Origin: CAYUWG01 sp964448285
GTDB lineage: Bacteria; Bacteroidota; Ignavibacteria; SZUA-365
DNA: 9,138 bases
Direction: 5' to 3'
NCBI GenBank assembly: GCA_964448285.1
Contig: CAYUWG010000112.1
Span: 1-9,138, forward strand
The notes beneath the pieces are model-generated. The model had not been told where the DNA came from, made no database searches, and was given only the letters and a program-made list of their open reading frames with translations. Of the stretch, positions 1-5,480 are shown in pieces (the first letter of the stretch is position 1; the number at the start of each line of letters is the position of its first letter). A program made the position numbers and the translations under genes.

Positions 1-65
1 GCATTGCAGTCACTGAGAGCATTGAGGATGGACTGAGTAAGTTCGACTGCCGGAAGTCCTGCCAC
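1..65 (-). CDS. 5' end of an unidentified gene coupled to the methyltransferase (possible restriction endonuclease), truncated by window edge
   Basis: The methyltransferase stop codon TAG (67 to 65) overlaps a GTG (65 to 63) in the pattern TAGTG, and from that GTG the frame stays open to the end of the window, giving 21 complete codons. The encoded start reads VAGLPAVELTQSILNALSD, followed by Cys-Asn; this has the amphipathic helical look of a real protein N terminus. A one-base stop/start overlap is typical of translational coupling. In type II RM units the gene coupled to a methyltransferase is often its restriction endonuclease, so that is the leading guess, but only position supports it; 21 residues are too few to name a family. 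There is no clear Shine-Dalgarno sequence in the lysine-rich end of the upstream gene, consistent with reinitiation. It could also be a chance open frame. Confidence 0.45.
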   Translation of the reverse strand, partial: MAGLPAVELTQSILNALSDCN

Positions 66-1168
66 TATCGCTTTTTCGATGTGATTTTTTTCTTACGCTT
101 GTAGCCGGAGTTCTTCTCTCCCACTTTGCCGATCCTCTTATTGCCGTTCGCTCGAAGGTATGTTGACGCGCTTCGCTTTCTTCCACCATCTTCCGGCAAG
201 ATATCGTCGAATAGACTCATCTCTATTCCGTTCCATAGACTCGATGAAGAATAGATCTTATAGAAGGGTTGATCACTTTTCTTTCCATTGCTTTTTCCAT
301 CTCTCTTAAAACGACCGATCGCTCCCTTGACGTAGTTATCACTTATCTCGCAACAAATCCATCTCCGTTGCAAGCGCTCACAAACTTCACCTGTCACACA
401 ACTTCCCGCGAATGGATCGAGGATGATATCGTCGACGTCAGTCAGCATCCGAACAAAAAATTCAGGGAGTTGTGACGGAAATCGGGCTGAGTGAGGCTTG
501 ACGCCGATTTCCTTGCAGTATCTCAGATAATTGGAATTGCTCTCCGTGTTGGGAATCGCTAGGAGGTTCGGAGGAATTGCGGCACCGTTGTCACGTTGAA
601 ATTTATCGCTTATGTCGTGACCACTTGGACGGAGTTTAGCCTTGTATCCAAACTTGAGTAAATCCTTCATCGAGTCGCTATATGGAGCTAACACGCGGCG
701 ATTGCTTGCTTTTGGCCAAGGGCTTTTCGACAACCAAAAAACTGTGTTGATGGCGTCTTTCACCCTGATACGTCGAACGGTAACCCACTCAGCCGGTGTT
801 GGAAGTTTTGCTGGATTCCACCAATAGAATTCCTGTGCAAGATGAAACTGAGCTTCGCGACACAGCATTATCAGAAGTTCGAAATGATAGAGACTGCGTG
901 TAGGTTGGCCGGGAATCCACGAACCACCAATATCGAGAACGAACGAACCGCTCGGTTTCAATACTCGATAGAATTCATGTGCGAATGGGAGAAACCATTG
1001 CACATACTTATCGGCATCGACATTCCCATAGTCTTTCTTGCGAACCAAACCAAACGGAGGGCTTGTGATAATGAGGTCGATCGATTCGTCTTCGACGTAA
1101 TCCCTCATGAATTGAAGAGAATCTTGTACGATGACCTTTCCGAGTTTTGTCTTGAACGCCGTATGCAC
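65..1168 (-). CDS. Beta-class site-specific DNA methyltransferase (probably cytosine-N4)
   Basis: This 367-residue protein transfers a methyl group from S-adenosylmethionine to an exocyclic amino group in DNA. Motif order defines the permuted beta class: the catalytic motif IV TSPPF is at residues 35-39, after VIVQDSLQFM and SIDLII, and the AdoMet-binding motif I DPFAGS comes late, at 251-256, preceded by the motif X-like ARFPSQLPEFF (228-238). SPPF with this order is common in M.PvuII-like N4-cytosine enzymes, but N6-adenine specificity cannot be excluded. The residue after FAGS is Cys (C257), where Gly or Asn is usual. The last roughly 75 residues form a Lys/Arg-rich tail (for example KRKKKITSKKR) outside the catalytic fold. 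The start is GTG at 1168: a TGA lies two codons upstream, and the protein is complete from its first conserved strand. No good Shine-Dalgarno sequence precedes it. It follows clpB on the same strand and its stop overlaps the next frame, so it is probably half of an RM system. Confidence 0.9.
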   Translation of the reverse strand: MHTAFKTKLGKVIVQDSLQFMRDYVEDESIDLIITSPPFGLVRKKDYGNVDADKYVQWFLPFAHEFYRVLKPSGSFVLDIGGSWIPGQPTRSLYHFELLIMLCREAQFHLAQEFYWWNPAKLPTPAEWVTVRRIRVKDAINTVFWLSKSPWPKASNRRVLAPYSDSMKDLLKFGYKAKLRPSGHDISDKFQRDNGAAIPPNLLAIPNTESNSNYLRYCKEIGVKPHSARFPSQLPEFFVRMLTDVDDIILDPFAGSCVTGEVCERLQRRWICCEISDNYVKGAIGRFKRDGKSNGKKSDQPFYKIYSSSSLWNGIEMSLFDDILPEDGGRKRSASTYLRANGNKRIGKVGEKNSGYKRKKKITSKKR

Positions 1169-1284
1169 GGATCAATTTAACCAAACCACGAGATAATCGT
1201 AGCGTTCGAGACCACGCTCGGCTTTCGATCGACACTGTCTTCACCGTCAGCAAACTTGAAACGACTTGGGATGAACGGCTTCTG

Positions 1285-3966
1285 TCATGGCGCCGCCTCG
1301 TGCGCGATCACTTCAGGTTCGATCACTTCATCCTCAACCGGTTCCTTTCCCTGAGTAACGTGAAACACGAGCGTGCCGTCTTCTGCATCGACGGTAACGA
1401 AATCGCCCCGCTGGATTTCGCCCCGGAGAATTTTTACCGAAAGCGCATTCACGATCTCCTTCACCACGAGCCGCTTCAGCGGACGAGCGCCGAAAACCGG
1501 ATCGTATCCTTTCTGCGCGAGCGTGTCCTTCGCCTGCGCGGTAATGGATGCCTGAAGTCCGCCGCGCTGTAACGAAGCAGCGACGAGACGTTCGAACTGC
1601 ACTTCCACGATGCGATGGAGGTCGCCTTTCGAAAGCGGGTGGAAAACGAGCAACTCATCGATGCGGTTGAGGAATTCCGGACGGAGGCGCTTCTGCAAGA
1701 GTGCGAGCACCTGATCGCGCGTTTGTTCATAGAGCTGGTCGCGGTTCACTTCGTTCATGTGACGAAAGTTTTCCATGATGATATCCGCGCCGAGATTCGA
1801 AGTCATGATGATGATGGTGTTCTTGAAGTTGACGACGTGTCCTTTGCTGTCGGTGAGGCGGCCGTCGTCGAGCATTTGTAAGAGCACGTTGAACACTTCC
1901 GGGTGAGCCTTCTCGATCTCGTCCAACAGGATGACGCTGTATGGTCTGCGGCGCACTGCTTCGGTCAACTGTCCTCCTTCTTCGTAACCCACGTAGCCCG
2001 GTGGTGCACCGATCAGGCGCGAGACGCTGAACTGCTCCATGTACTCCGACATGTCAATACGCACGACGGCGTTTTCATCGTCGAAGAGGAATTCCGCAAG
2101 GGCACGCGCAAGCTCAGTCTTTCCCACACCCGTCGGACCGAGGAAGATGAACGAACCGATGGGTCTTCGCTCATCGCTCAGGCCGGCACGTGAGCGCAGC
2201 ACCGCTTCGGAAACCGCTTCCACGGCTTCATCCTGTCCAACGACCCGCCGGCGGAGGCGTTCGGGCATCCTCAGAATTTTTTCGCGCTCGCTTTCCATCA
2301 TCCGCGAAAGGGGAATGCCCGTCCATCGTGAGACGATCCCGGCAATGTCGCTTTCATCGACTTCCTCTTTGAGCAGCGAGCCGTCCTCATGAATTCCGGC
2401 AAGGCGTTCGTTCAATTCCTTCAGTTTTTTTTCCAACTCCATGAGACGACCGTATTTCAGTTCCGCGGCCCGGTTGTAATCGCCTGCTCGTTCGGCTTTT
2501 TCCGCTTCGAAGCGCGTGACCTCGATGGCTTCCTTCGTTCCCCGGATTTCCTGGATCGCCTGCTTCTCGATCTGCCAGCGGCTCAGTATTGCGGAATACT
2601 CCTCCTTCAAGTCGGCAAGCTCCTGGCGGATTTTACTTTCGCGTTCTTTCGACGCTTCATCGCTTTCCTTTTTCAACGCGACGGATTCGATTTCCAGTTG
2701 CTTGATGCGCCGGTCCATCTCGTCCATCTCTTCCGGCATGGAGTCGATTTCCGTACGCAGCTTCGCGCCGGCTTCATCCATCAGGTCGATCGCTTTATCG
2801 GGAAGGAACCGTTCGGAGATGTACCGGTCGGAAAGCACCGCCGCCGCTACGATGGCGCTATCGGCAATGCGAATCCCGTGATGGAGTTCGTATTTCTCCT
2901 TGAGACCCCGAAGGATTGAAATCGTATCCTCGACGGACGGCTCATCGACCACGACGGGTTGGAAGCGGCGTTCCAGCGCTTTGTCCTTCTCGATGTACTT
3001 GCGGTATTCATCGAGAGTCGTCGCTCCGATCATACGTAGTTCGCCACGCGCGAGCATCGGCTTGAGCATGTTGCCGGCATCTACTGCACCTTCCGCTGAT
3101 CCGGCGCCGACGACGGTGTGCAGCTCATCGATAAACAGGATGATCCGTCCATCCGACTCGGCAATTTCTTTGAGGACAGCCTTCAGACGCTCTTCAAACT
3201 CACCACGGAATTTCGCTCCTGCGATCAGCGCGCCGAGATCGAGCTGGAAGACGTGCTTATTCTTCAAACCCTCGGGCACGTCACCGCTGGCGATGCGCTG
3301 TGCGATGCCCTCGACGAGAGCGGTCTTACCGACGCCCGGATCGCCGACGAGTACGGGATTGTTTTTCGTTCTTCGCGAAAGAACCTGGATCGATCGACGG
3401 ATTTCTTCATCGCGGCCAATGACGGGATCGAGTTTCCCTCTGCGCGCGAAGTCCGTCAGGTCTCGCCCGAAGCGTTGAAGTGCCTGGTACTTTGCTTCCG
3501 GGTTCTGGTCGGTCACGCGCTGCGAACCTCGGATTTCTTTGAGCGCAGCGAGAATATCCTTTCTTGTGACGCCGTGTTCGCGAAGCAGCGTTCCTGCTTT
3601 CGATTCTTTCTCGTCGGCGATTGCGAGAAACAGATGCTCGACGCTCACGAACTCATCCCTGAATTTGCGCATCTCTTCTTCCGCTGTTCTCATCAGTTTA
3701 TCTAAGCGCGGCGACAGATAGGCGCGGCTCCTGTCTGCACCGTACACTTGCGGGATGGCTTCAAGAGCTTGTTCGAGTGCAGCCCGAAGGTTTTGCACAT
3801 CGGCGCCGACTTTTTTCATGATCGAGACCGTGACGCTTTCACCGTCCATGAGAAGTGCGTGGAGCAAATGCTCAGGTTCGATCTGCTGATGGCTTCTTGA
3901 AGCGGCCGTTTGCTGCGCCGTCATGAGCGCTTCCTGTGCTTTGACCGTATGTTTATCCAATGTCAT
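1285..3966 (-). CDS. clpB: ClpB/Hsp104-type ATP-dependent protein disaggregase
   Basis: This hexameric cytoplasmic AAA+ machine threads proteins out of aggregates together with DnaK/DnaJ. At 893 residues it is slightly longer than usual (about 855-880). Domains in order: Clp N-terminal repeats (about 1-145); AAA-1 with Walker A GDPGVGKT (208-215), Walker B IILFIDE (275-281) and the Arg-finger pair in ALERRF (333-334); the coiled-coil middle domain (about 405-530) that separates ClpB from ClpA and ties it to Hsp70; AAA-2 with Walker A GPTGVGKT (610-617), Walker B VILLDE (678-683), pore loop GYVGYEEGG (657-665) and sensor-2 GARPLKR (826-832). No IGF/IGL loop for ClpP docking is apparent. The AAA-1 pore loop reads AKFRGEFEE, with Phe253 where Tyr is the norm. 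The C terminus has an acidic extension (about 874-893). The ATG lies 22 bases after the J-protein stop, with only a weak AGGT upstream, so it is probably co-transcribed and partly coupled. Confidence 0.98.
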   Translation of the reverse strand: MTLDKHTVKAQEALMTAQQTAASRSHQQIEPEHLLHALLMDGESVTVSIMKKVGADVQNLRAALEQALEAIPQVYGADRSRAYLSPRLDKLMRTAEEEMRKFRDEFVSVEHLFLAIADEKESKAGTLLREHGVTRKDILAALKEIRGSQRVTDQNPEAKYQALQRFGRDLTDFARRGKLDPVIGRDEEIRRSIQVLSRRTKNNPVLVGDPGVGKTALVEGIAQRIASGDVPEGLKNKHVFQLDLGALIAGAKFRGEFEERLKAVLKEIAESDGRIILFIDELHTVVGAGSAEGAVDAGNMLKPMLARGELRMIGATTLDEYRKYIEKDKALERRFQPVVVDEPSVEDTISILRGLKEKYELHHGIRIADSAIVAAAVLSDRYISERFLPDKAIDLMDEAGAKLRTEIDSMPEEMDEMDRRIKQLEIESVALKKESDEASKERESKIRQELADLKEEYSAILSRWQIEKQAIQEIRGTKEAIEVTRFEAEKAERAGDYNRAAELKYGRLMELEKKLKELNERLAGIHEDGSLLKEEVDESDIAGIVSRWTGIPLSRMMESEREKILRMPERLRRRVVGQDEAVEAVSEAVLRSRAGLSDERRPIGSFIFLGPTGVGKTELARALAEFLFDDENAVVRIDMSEYMEQFSVSRLIGAPPGYVGYEEGGQLTEAVRRRPYSVILLDEIEKAHPEVFNVLLQMLDDGRLTDSKGHVVNFKNTIIIMTSNLGADIIMENFRHMNEVNRDQLYEQTRDQVLALLQKRLRPEFLNRIDELLVFHPLSKGDLHRIVEVQFERLVAASLQRGGLQASITAQAKDTLAQKGYDPVFGARPLKRLVVKEIVNALSVKILRGEIQRGDFVTVDAEDGTLVFHVTQGKEPVEDEVIEPEVIAHEAAP

Positions 3967-3988
3967 GGCGTTACCTGTCCATTCGTTT

Positions 3989-4738
3989 TCAGTATTTCAT
4001 GTTCCATCGCTCAACGAGTTGAGCGAACTCCTGTTCTTGTTGCGGCGTGAGCGATGCGGGAATTTTCAGGTGTGTGCGTATGTACAGGTCGCCGGTGCCT
4101 GTATTGCTGGAGAAGCCCATCCCGCGGACGCGAAGGATCGCTTCAGGCTGTGTGCCTTTCGGGATTCGCACGTACACACTTTTTCCCGAGGGCGTGCGAA
4201 CGCGCAATTTCGAACCGAGGACAGCCTGCGCCAGATTGATTGGGATATCGACGTACGCGTCATTCCCTTTTCGTTTGAAGAAGGGATCCCCGGACGGCTG
4301 CGGTTCATTCGCTGCCGACGGACTTCGCGTCTGTCTGGTTTGCGTCCGAAAGCTGTTTCCACTTCTCGACTGCCTTCCACCGAAGATCGATGCGAAGATA
4401 TCTTCGAGGTTCATTCCGGTGAAGCCCCAGGAAAATTCCGTATCGGAAGTTTCGCCACCGTAGGTGCGCATAAAATCCTCATACGACATCGATTGTCCTC
4501 CGCCTCCGAAACCCTGCGAAGAGTAACGACGAAGCTGATCGTACTTACGCCGCTTTTCCGGATCCTGCAGAACCTCGTGCGCTTCGTTTATCTCTTTGAA
4601 CTTCGACTCAGCGGTGGCATTACCGGCGTTTCGGTCCGGATGATATTGCTTCGCGAGTTTGCGGTACGCGGCTTTGATCTCTTCGCCGGATGCATTCTCA
4701 GAAACGCCAAGTATGTCGTAGTAATTTTTTTGCTTCAT
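3989..4738 (-). CDS. Short DnaJ/CbpA-type J-domain co-chaperone lacking zinc finger and CTD1
   Basis: This 249-residue Hsp40-family protein should stimulate DnaK ATPase activity and hand substrates to it. The J domain occupies about residues 4-70 with the invariant HPD at 33-35 (KQYHPDRNAG), preceded by KAAYRKLA and followed by INEAHEVLQDPEKRRKYD. A short Gly/Phe stretch (QGFGGGG, 75-81) and a polar Ser/Arg/Gln linker (about 120-150) follow. From about 153 the sequence matches the second C-terminal beta domain of Hsp40s: FFKRKGNDAYVDIPINLAQA, later IPKGTQPEAILRVRGMGF, then GDLYIRTHLKIPASLT. No CxxCxGxG zinc repeats are present, and there is no first beta domain (CTD1), which holds the substrate groove in type I and II Hsp40s. 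Typical CbpA proteins are about 300 residues. ATG 4738 is preceded by AGGAG (4752 to 4748) at a nine-base spacing. It is the first gene of the operon with clpB, so it probably serves the disaggregase pathway. Confidence 0.93.
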   Translation of the reverse strand: MKQKNYYDILGVSENASGEEIKAAYRKLAKQYHPDRNAGNATAESKFKEINEAHEVLQDPEKRRKYDQLRRYSSQGFGGGGQSMSYEDFMRTYGGETSDTEFSWGFTGMNLEDIFASIFGGRQSRSGNSFRTQTRQTRSPSAANEPQPSGDPFFKRKGNDAYVDIPINLAQAVLGSKLRVRTPSGKSVYVRIPKGTQPEAILRVRGMGFSSNTGTGDLYIRTHLKIPASLTPQQEQEFAQLVERWNMKY

Positions 4739-4843
4739 TCTTCACCTCTCCTAAGGACAATCGCTATACCAATAAAAGAGACACAACGGAAGTTCTGAAA
4801 TCCTGTCAAGCGTGTGAAGGCCTGTCATCATTGTGGTGATAAG

Positions 4844-4874
4844 GTGTCAAGGAGCGTGACACGGATCGTGTCAC
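4844..4874. promoter_or_regulatory. Palindromic operator-like site (overlapping GTGTCA/TGACAC inverted repeats)
   Basis: GTGACACG (4856-4863), spacer GAT, CGTGTCAC (4867-4874) is a perfect 8+8 inverted repeat with a 3-base gap. Just upstream, GTGTCA (4844-4849) pairs with the TGACAC at 4857-4862 across 7 bases, so the same half-site is used in two overlapping dyads. The three half-sites start exactly 12 bases apart (pentamers at 4845, 4857, 4869). No T-run follows, so this is not an intrinsic terminator. A dimeric or multimeric regulator binding here is a reasonable inference; its identity is unknown. Confidence 0.5.
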
Positions 4875-4979
4875 CGATTCCGAAAGTTTCTGACATGATG
4901 GAAACACAGGGTTAGTGGCACGGATGCTGTAATAATCTCAGGCGACTATGAAAACAAAACAACCCATACATCACAACAC

Positions 4980-4985
4980 AGGAGG
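4980..4985 (+). promoter_or_regulatory. Shine-Dalgarno sequence that fixes the hsp20 start
   Basis: AGGAGG lies seven bases before ATG 4993, a near-ideal ribosome binding site. The in-frame ATG at 4948 has no comparable sequence, so translation almost certainly begins at 4993. Confidence 0.85.
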
Positions 4986-4992
4986 ATTTACA

Positions 4993-5430
4993 ATGACACT
5001 CACACGATGGAGCCCGATGACAGATTTCTTCAACGTTCAAAAGGAAATGGACCGCTTGTTCGGCAGCGTCCTGACCCGTCCGAAGGATGAAGACTACGAC
5101 TCGGCTGTATGGAGTCCGCGCGTTGACATCACCGAGAGCGCCGACGAGTACACGATGTTCTTCGACATCCCCGGCGTCGAGAAGAGCGACGTGAGGATGA
5201 ACTTCTCAGACAACACGCTGAAGGTGAGCGGCGAGCGGCGAGTCTTCAACGAATCCAACGACCGAACGACACATCGTGTCGAACGCATCTTCGGGAAGTT
5301 CTTCCGGTCGTTCACATTCCCGACTTCGGTAAACCCTGATAAGATCAAAGCCATCTACAAGGATGGCGTCCTGACGGTCACGGTGCCGAAGAGCGAGGAA
5401 AGCAAGCCCAAACAGATTTCCATTAACTAA
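4993..5430 (+). CDS. Small heat-shock protein, Hsp20/alpha-crystallin family
   Basis: This 145-residue ATP-independent holdase binds unfolding proteins in the cytoplasm and keeps them in a state that DnaK and ClpB can recover. The N-terminal arm includes PMTDFFNVQKEMDRLF (8-23), typical of the class. The alpha-crystallin domain spans about 42-133: PRVDITESADEYTMFFDIPG, then the segment around NTLKVSGERR, then RSFTFP, and it ends in the hallmark DGVLTVTVPK (124-133). The C-terminal I-x-I anchor is I142-S-I144 in KQISIN, which docks into neighbouring subunits in oligomers. The length is normal. The gene diverges from the J-protein/clpB operon, sharing its control region, and ends in its own intrinsic terminator, so it is probably a single-gene stress-induced transcript. 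Confidence 0.96.
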   Translation: MTLTRWSPMTDFFNVQKEMDRLFGSVLTRPKDEDYDSAVWSPRVDITESADEYTMFFDIPGVEKSDVRMNFSDNTLKVSGERRVFNESNDRTTHRVERIFGKFFRSFTFPTSVNPDKIKAIYKDGVLTVTVPKSEESKPKQISIN

Positions 5431-5455
5431 GCAGTACCAATCAATCACGCACCTC

Positions 5456-5480
5456 AAGCCCGCTTCGGCGGGCTTTTTTT
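5456..5480 (+). terminator. Rho-independent terminator of hsp20
   Basis: AAGCCCGC (5456-5463), the very stable tetraloop TTCG, and GCGGGCTT (5468-5475) form a perfect 8-bp stem followed by a T tract ending at 5480. It lies 25 bases after the hsp20 stop codon and directly abuts the reading frame of the PAP2 gene. Confidence 0.93.

Larger units (their letters stand above)
4739..4992. promoter_or_regulatory. Divergent control region between the J-protein/clpB operon and hsp20
   Basis: The 254 bases between the two divergent start codons must hold promoters for both directions. Six TGTCA or TGACA pentamers lie at 4804, 4823, 4845, 4857 (inverted), 4869 and 4891 (inverted). Two of them (4804-4809 and 4845-4850) read TTGACA on the minus strand and could act as -35 boxes for the J-protein operon, but neither has a convincing TATAAT 16-18 bases downstream. 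On the plus strand, GTAATAAT (4929-4936) is -10-like but lacks a matching -35. I see no CIRCE element (TTAGCACTC-N9-GAGTGCTAA), no HAIR/HspR box (CTTGAGT-N7-ACTCAAG) and no clear sigma-32 promoter. Control may use an uncharacterised repressor or an alternative sigma factor. Confidence 0.6.

Noticed and set aside
842..1180. 112-codon plus-strand frame opposite the methyltransferase
   Set aside because: It is antisense to a gene with clear motifs and shows no family features or ribosome binding site.
1008..1253. 81-codon minus-strand frame across the methyltransferase 5' end
   Set aside because: Most of it is the methyltransferase read out of frame, with an Arg-rich, unstructured look. Only the part upstream of 1168 is kept, as a possible decayed fragment.
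1169..1284. Terminator between clpB and the methyltransferase
   Set aside because: The only dyad (AGCGT with ACGCT) is five bases with an eight-base loop and no T-run.
2389..3705. Long plus-strand frames (up to about 195 codons) opposite clpB
   Set aside because: They lie antisense to an intact ClpB, overlap one another, and have the Phe/Arg-rich composition expected from complementing a GC-biased coding strand.
3923..4798. 291-codon plus-strand frame opposite the J-protein gene
   Set aside because: It is wholly antisense to the J protein and the end of the control region, without a start signal or recognisable domain.
4948..4992. In-frame ATG at 4948 adding 15 residues to Hsp20
   Set aside because: It lacks a ribosome binding site, the added residues do not resemble the Hsp20 N-terminal arm, and ATG 4993 has AGGAGG at ideal spacing.
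4739..4992. CIRCE, HAIR or sigma-32 elements expected near heat-shock genes
   Set aside because: I scanned both strands for these consensus forms and found none; CTTGACA on the minus strand (4810 to 4804) is followed by only a 2-of-6 match to CCCCAT.
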